A stretch of DNA of 64,000 nt from Xanthocytophaga agilis (GTDB lineage: Bacteria; Bacteroidota; Bacteroidia; Cytophagales; 172606-1). The position numbers were made by a program, and so were the translations under genes. Positions 34,927 to 44,744 of the stretch are shown piece after piece. Location of the stretch: contig NZ_JASJOU010000015.1 in the NCBI RefSeq assembly GCF_030068605.1, positions 62,001 through 126,000 on the forward strand, given 5' to 3'. Numbering within the stretch: the first letter of the stretch is position 1; each line of letters opens with the position of its first letter. Below the pieces are notes generated by a model. The model did not search any database, was not told where the DNA came from, and saw only the letters and a list, made by a program, of their open reading frames with translations.

Positions 34927-37560
34927 ATGTTTTCCCCAAAAGAAAAACCATTGGATGATGCCCTTCCCATCTTTGAAATCGAGGATGGAATCATTGTCTA
35001 TAAAGACGGACGGGTAGCAGTCGGCTTTGAACTTGACGTGCTGGAAATGGAAAAGTTTCCTGCTTCGCGCTATGAGCATCTGTCTGATGTGTTCACAGGA
35101 GCAATCAAGATTCTGCCCGCCGGTTGCTCGGTCCAGAAGCTGGACTACTATTACTTTGAGCCCTTCCAGGCTGCGACAGCCGATAAAGGCTTTTTTGAGA
35201 AAAACATGATCCATCACTTTTACAACCGGCAGTCTCTTTCTCACAAATCATATCTGTTTGTCTCACTCGGAGAGCCGTCCCAGCCTCCTTCCAATCCGGT
35301 CAATACCCTGTTTGCCTTTGGCAAAGCGTTTCTGAACAGCTCTCCTTTCAAAGGGATTGAGGAAAGAATGCTGGTGTTAAACCGGGTAGGTCGTGAATTT
35401 GCCTCCAGCCTCGCCCTAGAAGGGATCAGAATCAAGCTGCTTTCCAATGAGGATCTTAAATGTGTCTGCCGGATGTATTTTAACCTCGAATTCAGCCCCG
35501 TACCTCAGAGCCTGGAAAGACCGTTAAAGGTAGCAGAAAATTACTGTGTACTCGGGGAGAAAAAGGTAAATGTGATCTCGCTGCAAAACCAGCCGGGACA
35601 GATCTTCCCTTCGGTGTATAATTACACGGGAGTCGCTTCACCTTTTGTTTATCCGCTGACACATTACCTGCAACTGCCCCATATTCTTTCTGTTACAATC
35701 ACGGTCAGCGATACGGACAAAACGCTTAAAAAGCTCGACGATGAAAACAAGCGCAACCGTTTTTTAGACTTTCTTACCACACAGGACAATATCAAAAAAA
35801 CGGAAGAGATTACCGACTTTACCCATGAGATCCGGACTTATAACAAAAACACAGTCGAAACATCTGTTTGTGTGATTGTCTGGGAAACAGACGATACCAT
35901 CCGGGGTGAATACTGTCAGGGGGTGGCGAAGGCTTTTCAGATGATGGGAGGTGCTACAGCCCTGATTGAAACGGTTGATTCGGCAAATCTGTATGTTTCC
36001 AGCTCTCCGGGAAACAGCTACCATAATTACCGCAAGCTCCTGATGAGTGGAGACAATGCTTCGATGTATATGAATCTGATCACTAACTACAATCATCTGA
36101 CCAAAGGAGATGAAATCCTGTGTGACAGGTTCCGCAATCCGCTCCGGGTAAAGCTGTTCAATACCGATCTGAACAATCAGAACCAGCTCACCATCGGTCC
36201 CTCCGGATCAGGTAAGTCCTATACGATGGGAAATCTGATCACGCAACGTTTTGAGCTCGGGCACAGCCAGATTATCATTGATGTAGGAGGAACGTATCTT
36301 TCGCTGATTTCTGCCCTGGATGGAAAATACTTTGAGTATGACCCGGAGGCTCCACTAAACCTGAATCCCTTCATTGTTGACCGGGTCAGAGCTGATCAGC
36401 TGGAAGATAAATCGCATCAGGGATATGAGCCCTATAAGCTTTCCGGAGATAAAATTAACTATCTGACAGCGCTTTTATCAGTCATCTGGAAAGGGTCAAA
36501 AGGGGATATCTCCCAGGCGGAACGGGCTATTTTCACCAAACTACTGCCCCTGTATTATGGGCATTACAATCAGGAGCTGCTGGAAAACCCGGCCAAAGAA
36601 GCTCCAAGCATCAAAGGGTTTTACCATTGGGTGGAAACCTTTGAACGGGAAGGGTCAGCTGACTATCTGCGGCTGAAGAATTCGTTTGACTTTAATGAAT
36701 TTCTGGTGGTATTAGAGCCTTATGCCATTGGCAACTATGCCGATGTGTTAAACTCTTCTTCGCACGCAGATGTATCCGATCACCGGCTGATCTGTTTTGA
36801 TATGGCCAAGATCAAAAAGAATCCGATGCTCTACCATGTGATTGCCCTTTTGATCACAGAGCTCGCCCTGGATGTAATCCGCAAGTATCCCGAGCAAAGA
36901 AAGTATTTCTACATGGATGAAGCCTGGTCAATGCTTTCAGACGGCATGGGGAATTTTGTCGAATCGATGTACCGCACAGTGAGGAAAAACAACGGGTCGA
37001 TGTGTATCATCACCCAGGGGATTTCAGAGATTGTTAGTTCCAAAATCGGCCCGGCTATTTTGCAGAATGCAGCTACCTATGTGATTCTCAATCACAGTGA
37101 TCAGACTGAAATCACCAAACTGGCCTCTCACCTGGGCCTGACCTCGCATGAAGTCGAGCTGATCCGTTCGATTCGGAAAAACGATGCAGAAGGCTGGCGG
37201 GAGCTGTTTATCAAACAGGGGGATTTTGCCAAAATCTATCTGATGGAAGTCTCTGTTAAGATCGACGCCATCCTGACCTCCAAGCCCGAAGAAAGGGATT
37301 ATTTGCGAAGACTTCAAAAGCAGTTCAAGGGCAACATTCATTATGCGATCAATGAATATGTAGCCTGGAAAAAGGCTGGAAAACCCACTCCAAAAAAGCA
37401 GGAAATGAGGGAAAAACACGTAAATGAGCTGAATGTTGCTACACCACTAACTACTATACCATCAACTGCTGCAATATCAACGGCTACAATATCAACGGCT
37501 ACAACAACTATGACAGAATCAAACCCACTTACAGGCAAAAGTAAAGAAGAAATCCGATGA
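34927..37560 (+). CDS. traG: TraG-family VirB4-type conjugation ATPase
   Basis: The start is set at 34927 (MFSPKEKPLDDALPIFEIEDG), which matches the usual TraG start; a longer frame from 34834 would begin inside the hairpin. 877 residues. Walker A GPSGSGKS is near 424, Walker B FYMDEAW near 661, with a conserved DRFRNP and LINL-like region between. It powers pilus assembly and substrate transport at the inner membrane. A Thr/Ile-rich tail (TTIPSTAAISTATISTATTT) is a simple-sequence addition. Confidence 0.95.
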   Translation: MFSPKEKPLDDALPIFEIEDGIIVYKDGRVAVGFELDVLEMEKFPASRYEHLSDVFTGAIKILPAGCSVQKLDYYYFEPFQAATADKGFFEKNMIHHFYNRQSLSHKSYLFVSLGEPSQPPSNPVNTLFAFGKAFLNSSPFKGIEERMLVLNRVGREFASSLALEGIRIKLLSNEDLKCVCRMYFNLEFSPVPQSLERPLKVAENYCVLGEKKVNVISLQNQPGQIFPSVYNYTGVASPFVYPLTHYLQLPHILSVTITVSDTDKTLKKLDDENKRNRFLDFLTTQDNIKKTEEITDFTHEIRTYNKNTVETSVCVIVWETDDTIRGEYCQGVAKAFQMMGGATALIETVDSANLYVSSSPGNSYHNYRKLLMSGDNASMYMNLITNYNHLTKGDEILCDRFRNPLRVKLFNTDLNNQNQLTIGPSGSGKSYTMGNLITQRFELGHSQIIIDVGGTYLSLISALDGKYFEYDPEAPLNLNPFIVDRVRADQLEDKSHQGYEPYKLSGDKINYLTALLSVIWKGSKGDISQAERAIFTKLLPLYYGHYNQELLENPAKEAPSIKGFYHWVETFEREGSADYLRLKNSFDFNEFLVVLEPYAIGNYADVLNSSSHADVSDHRLICFDMAKIKKNPMLYHVIALLITELALDVIRKYPEQRKYFYMDEAWSMLSDGMGNFVESMYRTVRKNNGSMCIITQGISEIVSSKIGPAILQNAATYVILNHSDQTEITKLASHLGLTSHEVELIRSIRKNDAEGWRELFIKQGDFAKIYLMEVSVKIDAILTSKPEERDYLRRLQKQFKGNIHYAINEYVAWKKAGKPTPKKQEMREKHVNELNVATPLTTIPSTAAISTATISTATTTMTESNPLTGKSKEEIR

Positions 37561-38762
37561 ACAACTGGGGACACATCAATCAGGCATTTTTAGACCTGGT
37601 CTTACTGCTTATGAATACAGTGCGTCAGAACTGTCTGTTTCTGGTACCCGCTTTTTTAGTGGCATCGCTTATCGTAGCCATCATGCGGGCCGTGTTTTCT
37701 TCCGGGCCTATGGTTGTCAATGGCGATTTTATGCTGCGGGGCATTATCATCTGGTGTATCCTTTTTAACTATGTCGAGCTGCTGGACCTAATCTCGGGTG
37801 GCATTGAAGGATTTCGCAATCTGATCCCGCAACCCGCCTCCATCCTGGAAGATCTGAATCAGTTTTCCAACCGGGCGCTGGCGATGAAAAAAGATGCAGA
37901 CAATCCGAATATGTCAACCGGAGACAAAATAGCCGAGTATGCCAAAGGGATTTTTGATATCCAGTTTGGCATTACTTACTTTATCCGCTCAGCTATTGAA
38001 GAGGGAATTACGATGGTAATCCGCATTGCCCTTGAAAAAATACGGGCGATGCTGCTTGCCTTTCTGACTGTGGCAGGACCGTTATCACTGGCCATCTCAG
38101 TTTTTCCGGGCATGGAAAAAGTAGCCTCCCACTGGTTTCGGGGCTGGTTCTCGGTACACATGTGGTCTGTGACCCTGCGCATTCTGGATGCAATCATTCA
38201 CAACTACAACCAGGCTGTGTTTTCTACCCTGTGGGAAAACGATCCATGGATGGTTGATTCGCTTATTGTGAACCTGGTTTGCATGCTGATGTATCTGATG
38301 GTACCGACCCTGACAGCTTACTTTATCGGACAGACCCTAACTGGTGGCTTTCTATCCAAACTGGCAGGAACGGCCAGTGCTGTACTAGGTGCTGCTTCCA
38401 GTATGGCCTCTTTTGGAGCAGGTGCAGCCAAAATAGGGGCAGGTACAGCCAAAGGAGCGAGCGCCGGAGGCGCTATGAATCTGGGCACTATCGGAGTTCC
38501 TCCTTCCGGAGGGGGTGGCTCGCCTGTTCTTACAGGGGGTGCCACTGCCAATCAGCTTAACTATGGAAATAGCCCGGCGGGCTTGTTAGGGGGCGGCTCA
38601 CCTTCCCCTTTGCCCGGTGGAGGTGGTGGTTTTCCTCCCATGCTGTCTGGAGGTAACACCGCTATTCCCATCAGGCAGAAATCCCCTGCTCCCCAGCCCC
38701 GCATTAACACCTATTCACAATCAAACAGCAAGGTGGAATATACGCCTTATGAACTGGTGTAA
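37557..38762 (+). CDS. traJ: TraJ-like VirB6-type inner-membrane protein
   Basis: A 401-residue protein whose ATG overlaps the traG stop by four bases, which suggests translational coupling. Helices occur at about 25-45, 60-75, 155-185 and 230-265, as in VirB6/TrbL. A Gly/Pro/Ser-rich tail (about 280-365, with VPPSGGGGSPVLTGG) is typical of TraJ. It forms part of the inner-membrane channel. Confidence 0.85.
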   Translation: MNNWGHINQAFLDLVLLLMNTVRQNCLFLVPAFLVASLIVAIMRAVFSSGPMVVNGDFMLRGIIIWCILFNYVELLDLISGGIEGFRNLIPQPASILEDLNQFSNRALAMKKDADNPNMSTGDKIAEYAKGIFDIQFGITYFIRSAIEEGITMVIRIALEKIRAMLLAFLTVAGPLSLAISVFPGMEKVASHWFRGWFSVHMWSVTLRILDAIIHNYNQAVFSTLWENDPWMVDSLIVNLVCMLMYLMVPTLTAYFIGQTLTGGFLSKLAGTASAVLGAASSMASFGAGAAKIGAGTAKGASAGGAMNLGTIGVPPSGGGGSPVLTGGATANQLNYGNSPAGLLGGGSPSPLPGGGGGFPPMLSGGNTAIPIRQKSPAPQPRINTYSQSNSKVEYTPYELV

Positions 38763-38852
38763 GAATACAATGTAGAATAAGAATACGATGTAGAAAAGGC
38801 GGTAAGCATCCAAACATATGTAAGAATTCATTAACCATTTAAGTAAGAAAAA

Positions 38853-39455
38853 ATGAAAGCTCCTGACTTTGATAAAACCCTGAAAACAACCCAGCGCATT
38901 GCCACTGTATCTTTACTCTTACTGGTAGTGAGCAATCTGCTCTGGTCGTTTATTTATTTCTCCGCTAAAAGAAAAGGAGAAGAGCGTGTGTATGTTGTCT
39001 CGGATAATACCACCCTGGCTGCCAGTTTGGCTTCCAACTACAAGCCAACCATCTACGAAGGCAAAAACCATGTTCGCAATTTTATGACGCTGATGCATTC
39101 GCACGATGCGTCCAACTATGCAGACCGGATCAATGCAGCCTTAAAGCTGATTGATAAACAGGTAGGCGCAAGGCTGTATAATAAAATGAAGCAGGGAGGC
39201 ATCTTAGAGCACTATACCCGCTTTAACTCCCGTACCGAGATGGAAATCGATTCGGTCAATATTAACATGAGTGTAGAACCCTATAAAGGAGCTATTTATG
39301 CCCGTCAGAAGTATTTGTATGACAATGAGTCTGAGATTATACCTATTGCCGCTGACTTTGATATGATCCGCACGCACCGCAGTGATGCCAATCCGTTTGG
39401 CCTTCAGATCACCAACTTTGATTACAAGGCCTATAATCCACCTGTTGAAAAATAG
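38853..39455 (+). CDS. traK: TraK-like VirB8-type assembly factor
   Basis: A 200-residue protein. A membrane helix lies at about 18-36 (SLLLLVVSNLLWSFIYFSAK), followed by a periplasmic domain with the TraK pattern (HVRNFMTLMHSHDASNYADRI read in part, then YDNESEIIPIAADFDMI and RSDANPFGLQI). It is close to full family length. It precedes the VirB9 gene. Confidence 0.9.
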   Translation: MKAPDFDKTLKTTQRIATVSLLLLVVSNLLWSFIYFSAKRKGEERVYVVSDNTTLAASLASNYKPTIYEGKNHVRNFMTLMHSHDASNYADRINAALKLIDKQVGARLYNKMKQGGILEHYTRFNSRTEMEIDSVNINMSVEPYKGAIYARQKYLYDNESEIIPIAADFDMIRTHRSDANPFGLQITNFDYKAYNPPVEK

Positions 39456-39464
39456 AGGATGAGT

Positions 39465-39494
39465 GCTAAGATCTTCTCTCGAGAAGGTCTTAGC
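39465..39494 (+). terminator. hairpin between traK and traN
   Basis: The arms gctaaga-t-cttctc and gagaag-g-tcttagc pair with one mismatch around a two-base loop, in the 102-base gap after traK. No T-run follows directly, so it may be an RNA-processing or stability hairpin rather than a terminator. Confidence 0.5.
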
Positions 39495-39557
39495 CTGTAA
39501 AAAGCTATCAAACCAGTAACAACTTATCAATTCAGCTACTTTCTACCTGAGTATACC

Positions 39558-40715
39558 ATGAAAAAAGTAATTATAAGTATTCTGCATCTAAGTGTATTAT
39601 GCCTGGTCTATCCTTCACATATGATGGCACAGAAAAAGACCTCTCAAAGCGTTCCTTCAAAAAATCAAATACAAACTCAATCTTCATCTACCCAATCTAA
39701 ACAGATTCAGAAAGATCCCGTTAACTATGAATCATTAGATCATCGGGATGGCGATCAGATACCAGCTGCTGCAGGAACCTATATAGTGGATAGGAAAATG
39801 GAACAGGCTCGCTATCATTCTTATGACTCTGCAGGGTACGACACAGTATATGTATCTACAGAGATAACAACCTATCTGATTTTTCACGCCCCTGTTAAAC
39901 TGCTTGATCTGGGTTCGAAAAACTTTGTGGGTAAGATTGAATCCAATAAGCTTTTGTTAAAGCCTGTCAGGGGATATGTCTCGCCTTCTGCTATGCTGAT
40001 TGAAACAGAAGATGGTCAGATCTTTTTGCATTATATCGCCTATCAGCAAAGACCTAAACGCATTTTCTGGGATTACAGAAACCAACTCGCCAGTGGATAC
40101 AGACCAAAGCCGGATCAGGCTGGGCAAACAGAAAAAGGACAGCCTGGTTTAGCACAGGGAAGCATAGCAGATAGAGTTGCAGCAAACGGGAACAGACAGG
40201 AGAGTAAAACGGAGGATGCCAGAACCATTTATACCTCCAAAATTGCCTATCTGAAAAAACAACGTCGACATAAGCTGTTCCGAAAAAAAGAGAACAGGAT
40301 TGATCTGTGCATTACAGCCCTGGCAGTGGATAATACAGCAACGTATATGATCCTACAGGTAGGCAATCAAAGTTCCATTCCCTATAAACTCGATTATGTG
40401 AGCTTTGCCTATCAGGAAAAAAGAAAAAGAAAGACCCGGCGCAAAATCGTAGGAGAAGAAAATCAGGTACTACCACTTTTCTCTCAGACGGTGGAAATGA
40501 TTAAGCCACAGGATCAGAATGAGCTCGCGTATGCGCTTCCTCTCTTTGCCAACACCCTGAAAGGGAAACTGGAAATCATCGTTCGTGAAGCGGACGGTAA
40601 CCGGGTAGTGAAAGCCTATGTTCCAGCCAAAACGCTGGCAAAAACACTCTATATCCCAACCCTCTCTGCTATTACATCTTCCATCATTACTAACTCTTTC
40701 TCTTATGTCAGATAA
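39558..40715 (+). CDS. traN: TraN-like VirB9-type protein
   Basis: A 385-residue exported protein with a signal peptide ending at HMMAQK. A polar Gln/Ser-rich linker (about 28-60) is followed by the TraN/DUF4138 core: STEITTYLIFHAPVKLLDLGS (read in part), NKLLLKPVRGY and GQIFLHYIAYQQRP, and a C-terminal Ig-like half. It belongs to the outer-membrane core. The gene overlaps traM by 11 bases. Confidence 0.85.
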   Translation: MKKVIISILHLSVLCLVYPSHMMAQKKTSQSVPSKNQIQTQSSSTQSKQIQKDPVNYESLDHRDGDQIPAAAGTYIVDRKMEQARYHSYDSAGYDTVYVSTEITTYLIFHAPVKLLDLGSKNFVGKIESNKLLLKPVRGYVSPSAMLIETEDGQIFLHYIAYQQRPKRIFWDYRNQLASGYRPKPDQAGQTEKGQPGLAQGSIADRVAANGNRQESKTEDARTIYTSKIAYLKKQRRHKLFRKKENRIDLCITALAVDNTATYMILQVGNQSSIPYKLDYVSFAYQEKRKRKTRRKIVGEENQVLPLFSQTVEMIKPQDQNELAYALPLFANTLKGKLEIIVREADGNRVVKAYVPAKTLAKTLYIPTLSAITSSIITNSFSYVR

Positions 40716-42456
40716 AGAACAGGTAACCAAAGAACATATAACCAATTCTGAGAGTGACTCTCCTGAGTATTCTCAACAAGAGACACCCAATCCAAAATCT
40801 ATGACTGAACAGACAACAGATGAATTTAGAGAGACTGAAACTGATGATGAAAATGACTGGAATGATAGCGAGCGGAATACGCACGGGCAGAATAATGATG
40901 CGAGCAAAAATAATATCTCAGAGCCCAACTATGGCTCACTAGTGAGTGGTGTATCAGCGAGTAAAGCAGGTGCAACCGCTCAATCTCCTGTAAAGACTTC
41001 CTCTTCCCTTTCTCAGACAACTCAAAAACAGGAGAAAGCTACTGGATTACCGCTTGGAAATAAAAGTAAAAAAGAAGGCGCTCCTACTACAAACTTTTTC
41101 AAAAAAGTGCCCCTAACTGAAAGGCTGAATAAAATGGATAAGAGAAACAAAGCTAAAATCCGTAAAACGAAACTGCTTATCTATGGGATAGGAGCACTGA
41201 CTCTTGTTTTACTGGCTGGTTATTTTACCCAGAAGATCCGGAGCATGGTAGCGGCCTCGACAACCGGCATTCGGACTCCTGATCGGCATGTCCGACTGGA
41301 TAGCACTTCTACCAAGCTTGATTCACAGTCTCGCATCTACGAGACTGAGGAAAAAAACCGCTATCAGGATTCGCTTCGTCAGGCGATGGATGATGCTGCA
41401 CTCGGCCATATTGTAATGGACTGGCAAAGACTCTATGATATAAGAGATAAAAAGAAAAAGGATCAGCAGACAGAACAGCCAAATGAACTTTCACAGAACG
41501 GTTCCCTTTCTGAGATGGATACGCTTTCACTATTGATCAGCTCATTATCCCCTCAGAGCGACTCTGTTCGTAGTATAAAAGAAGGAGAAGGAAGTATCTA
41601 TGATCGGAACAGGGCAATGCTCTCAGCCAATGAATCCAAATCCGAAAAAAACAATGCTTCAATGCCTAACGCTGTTAAATCTTCCTCTGAGAGTACACGA
41701 ATCTCGCATCCTAAGATTGCTAGCGTAACGGACAAAGGAGCGCCTGTCTCTAAAAGATCTGCTTCTTATAGAAGTAATCAGACAACAAGAAGCGAAACGG
41801 CCTATCAGGGAAACAAATCAGACAATAACCCTTTTAATACCATTTCAGCTGCTTCTGATCAAACCGATCAAAACTTAAGCCGTAACTCGGTCTCCAAAAC
41901 AAAAAAAAGAGCTGTATCAAACGCTAAAGCGGAGAAAGAGATAGCAGAGAAAGATGTAGCTGAAAATGTAATTGTGCGAGCTGTAGTACATGGAAACCAT
42001 AAAGTCAAGTCAGGTTCCAAGGTGGCCTTTCGCTTGCTGGAAGGGATAAACTGGGAAGGAATGTATTTTGAAAAAAACACGATTCTGATTGGTATGGCTG
42101 ATTTTGGAAATGGAAGAATTAGCTTTTCCAACTTCCGTTCCAAATCCCTTTCTGCCTCCACCTCAGCATCAGTTCATTCGGTTGCACTTCCAATTAATTG
42201 TTATGATACCGATATGATTGCCGGCATCTCGGTTCAGGATCAGTCTGCTGTGGAGACAGAAGCTCGTCGGGCGGGTTCTTCTGCGGTTTCGGATGCTGCC
42301 AATGATTTGAGTTATAACATTCCCTATGGGGCTGTTGCCCGTGCAGCTTCCACGCTGACAAGAGGGGTTTCGGGTGGAAAAAAACGAAACCGGGAAATGT
42401 ATATTGATCTGGCCGATAACTATCCGGTTTTGCTGGAATTAGTCCCTTCCAACTAA
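40705..42456 (+). CDS. traM: TraM-like VirB10-type protein
   Basis: The start at 40705 (MSDKEQVTKEHI) overlaps traN by 11 bases. 583 residues. A long polar disordered N-terminus (1-150, with NNDASKNNISEPNY) precedes one membrane helix near 163-181 (LLIYGIGALTLVLLAGYFTQK), then a second polar stretch, and from about 420 the TraM beta-domain (AVVHGNHKVKSGSKVAFRLLEG, read in part; YFEKNTILIGMADFG). It joins inner and outer membrane parts of the T4SS. Disorder is longer than in CTnDOT TraM. Confidence 0.85.
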   Translation: MSDKEQVTKEHITNSESDSPEYSQQETPNPKSMTEQTTDEFRETETDDENDWNDSERNTHGQNNDASKNNISEPNYGSLVSGVSASKAGATAQSPVKTSSSLSQTTQKQEKATGLPLGNKSKKEGAPTTNFFKKVPLTERLNKMDKRNKAKIRKTKLLIYGIGALTLVLLAGYFTQKIRSMVAASTTGIRTPDRHVRLDSTSTKLDSQSRIYETEEKNRYQDSLRQAMDDAALGHIVMDWQRLYDIRDKKKKDQQTEQPNELSQNGSLSEMDTLSLLISSLSPQSDSVRSIKEGEGSIYDRNRAMLSANESKSEKNNASMPNAVKSSSESTRISHPKIASVTDKGAPVSKRSASYRSNQTTRSETAYQGNKSDNNPFNTISAASDQTDQNLSRNSVSKTKKRAVSNAKAEKEIAEKDVAENVIVRAVVHGNHKVKSGSKVAFRLLEGINWEGMYFEKNTILIGMADFGNGRISFSNFRSKSLSASTSASVHSVALPINCYDTDMIAGISVQDQSAVETEARRAGSSAVSDAANDLSYNIPYGAVARAASTLTRGVSGGKKRNREMYIDLADNYPVLLELVPSN

Positions 42457-42462
42457 AGAATT

Positions 42463-42523
42463 ATTCAATCACAGATAGCCCTAGATTACAAGCTTTCTGT
42501 GATTGAGCTATCTGTGATTGAAT
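42463..42523 (+). repeat. inverted repeat between traM and the VirB5-like genes
   Basis: Perfect 16-base arms attcaatcacagatag and ctatctgtgattgaat around a 29-base loop that itself contains another copy of tctgtgattga. It could terminate, attenuate or bind a protein. It is the third hairpin inside the T4SS operon. Confidence 0.6.
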
Positions 42524-42549
42524 AGTATAAACACTAATCTAAAAATGCC

Positions 42550-43758
42550 ATGAAAAAAATTCTCATGTCCGCTCTATTAGTAGGAGCCTTGGTGTTTCCT
42601 GCAGTGCCTTCTCAGGCAACCGGCTTTCCCGTTACCGATATTCCCCGTCTGATCTTTGAGTACATCCAGAATAAGGTGCTCATGGAAAAAGATGAAAAAG
42701 TACAAAAACAGAAGCTGGAAAAACTGCTGCAAACCCTGAAGGAAGTAAAACAGATCCGCGCCCGTCAGACCGAGCAGCTTGATATGGATGTCGATATTGA
42801 TCAGGAGCTCTGGAAAGTGCGTCAGTATAAAGAGCTGTCTATGTCGGATTTGCGCAGACTGGCCGAAAAGATCATTCGTGTATCCACTGCCCTGTATGCC
42901 AATGATCTGCCCACCCTGACTGAGTATCATCTTCTAAAGCAGGCCGTACCAGGTATTCAATCCTCTAATCAGATGTATGAGTTTCTGCAGGGCGGAACCT
43001 CTGCCTATGCAGTGGCCACAGGATTAGCCGCCAGGGATTATAGTGAAAACATGGTTATGCTATCGGATCAGAGAGCCAAACAGTATGCTCTTGAGATAGA
43101 AAGTTCACAGCGCGCCATGCATACGGCCATGACCTATCAGCAGGTTTCTACCGAACTGGCCGATCAGGCAATGGATCTGTCGGCCAAAATAAGCAAGGAT
43201 GGATCGTGGAATATGTTTGGAATCGGCAATATTCTTTCAGATCTGAATGAAATCCTCAGCGGCGATGTCCTGGGAGATGGGAATGGGCTGGAAGGAATAC
43301 TCAATAACCTGGGAGGTAAACTCACAGAGCAGGTAGAGGATCTGGGCAAAAAGATCAAAAAAGAAACCGGGATGAATGATAGTTTTATTGACAAGATTTT
43401 GGGAGGCGGAAAGAATGATGTAAGTAATAAGATCATGGATAAAGTAACTTCCAATATCGAAGGTTTGGATGCCTTGAGTGGTATTTTATCCCTTTTCTCA
43501 GGAGTAGTCAATAATCTGAGTCAGATTCCCAGTTATACCACCCGTATCGAAAAAGAAGGTTTGAAAATGACTACCGGAGAGCGGATCGAAGCGCAGGCAG
43601 CAGCGCTTGACAATATGGAAAGGTCTTTTGATCTCCAGCTTCAGGCCGATCAGATGATTATCGAAGCCTCTAATAAAAGTCAGACGATGGAAAGGCTTGA
43701 TGCCGCCTATCAGAACGCACTGGTTCGCAAAGAGCTTACCAGAATGAGTGTTGAGTAA
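42550..43758 (+). CDS. TraI-like (VirB5-type) protein, long paralogue
   Basis: A 402-residue exported protein with a signal peptide ending near PSQATG. Long helical region with a coiled-coil core (about 30-220) and a C-terminal helical part. The end, TGERIEAQAAALDNMERS then AAYQNALVRKELTRMSVE, is homologous to the end of the next gene (TGERIKAQKLASDYMVKS, NAYQASLVRKELSKVIVE). The insert of about 120 residues (about 215-330) is Gly/Asn-rich and absent from the paralogue. Matches the DUF4141/TraI plan; pilus-tip or assembly role inferred. Confidence 0.7.
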   Translation: MKKILMSALLVGALVFPAVPSQATGFPVTDIPRLIFEYIQNKVLMEKDEKVQKQKLEKLLQTLKEVKQIRARQTEQLDMDVDIDQELWKVRQYKELSMSDLRRLAEKIIRVSTALYANDLPTLTEYHLLKQAVPGIQSSNQMYEFLQGGTSAYAVATGLAARDYSENMVMLSDQRAKQYALEIESSQRAMHTAMTYQQVSTELADQAMDLSAKISKDGSWNMFGIGNILSDLNEILSGDVLGDGNGLEGILNNLGGKLTEQVEDLGKKIKKETGMNDSFIDKILGGGKNDVSNKIMDKVTSNIEGLDALSGILSLFSGVVNNLSQIPSYTTRIEKEGLKMTTGERIEAQAAALDNMERSFDLQLQADQMIIEASNKSQTMERLDAAYQNALVRKELTRMSVE

Positions 43759-43792
43759 AACGCAATAAAATACTTTAGCTAATTAGTGAGAG

Positions 43793-44635
43793 ATGAAAAA
43801 GAAACTAAAATATTTCCTTTTGAGTGCTTTCCTGACAGGAATCTTCTCTTCAGCACATGCACAGATACCGGTTGTAGATGCATTAAGCAATAAGCAATTG
43901 GTCTCCGAAATTTTGAAGTGGGTGCAGGACTATGCCAAGCAGAAACTGCAGGATGCACGCCTTCAGAAGATTATGTCTGAAAATACCTCTACCCGTGAGA
44001 AGCTGGGAAAACTACTGGAACTAAAACAGCAGGTAGAAAAAGAATTGTATCTGGCAAAAGACTTTCGCAAGCTTCGGTTTTCAGATCTGACCAAGATCAG
44101 GCAACAAGTGTATGGCCTTGCCTCTACTGACAAGTATGTAACCGAAGTTCCCTATGTAGCTGAGTTTGTCTCTATTACTTCCCGCACAGCAACAGTAGAC
44201 AATGCTAAACAGGCTTATAACTATTTGTTTGATGGTACAAGTGCTTACAGACCGGAGAATTCAGGTACTTTGAATGGGTTTGTGGCAAAAAATAAACAGC
44301 AGAAAGCAAAGCAGTATTCCCTTGCCATTGCAGCACAAAAGCGTAAGATGGCTGTAGCCATGTCTTACGAAAAACTCAGTGAAGAATACAAGCAGCTTGC
44401 CCAGGATCTGTCTGATCAGGTAGGAAAAGACGGAGAGCAGAAAATGTCTACCGGAGAGCGGATCAAAGCCCAGAAGCTGGCCAGTGATTATATGGTTAAA
44501 TCGCTTGAAATGAAACACAAATTGGATCAACTTTTAAAGGAAGCCTCGCAGAAATCGGCTGTTGTGCAGCAGGTAGACAATGCCTATCAGGCATCGCTGG
44601 TTCGCAAAGAGCTTTCCAAAGTAATAGTTGAGTAG
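43793..44635 (+). CDS. TraI-like (VirB5-type) protein, short paralogue
   Basis: A 280-residue exported protein with a signal peptide ending at SAHAQI. It is the tandem paralogue of the gene before it: both start with a VDALSNKQLVSEILKWVQDY-like or DIPRLIFEYIQNKV helix, share a TSAYxx repeat near 130-150 and end almost identically. The pair likely arose by duplication. 34 bases separate the two genes. Role in the T4SS inferred from position and fold. Confidence 0.7.
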   Translation: MKKKLKYFLLSAFLTGIFSSAHAQIPVVDALSNKQLVSEILKWVQDYAKQKLQDARLQKIMSENTSTREKLGKLLELKQQVEKELYLAKDFRKLRFSDLTKIRQQVYGLASTDKYVTEVPYVAEFVSITSRTATVDNAKQAYNYLFDGTSAYRPENSGTLNGFVAKNKQQKAKQYSLAIAAQKRKMAVAMSYEKLSEEYKQLAQDLSDQVGKDGEQKMSTGERIKAQKLASDYMVKSLEMKHKLDQLLKEASQKSAVVQQVDNAYQASLVRKELSKVIVE

Positions 44636-44744
44636 TGACTCTTTTCTCCACAGGCACTAACTCAGCTATTGTGGATAGTAAATAATTACTCAGCATTCTC
44701 AACTCAGTAAATCTCTACTCAGCAAAACCTTAAACGAAAAAGTC

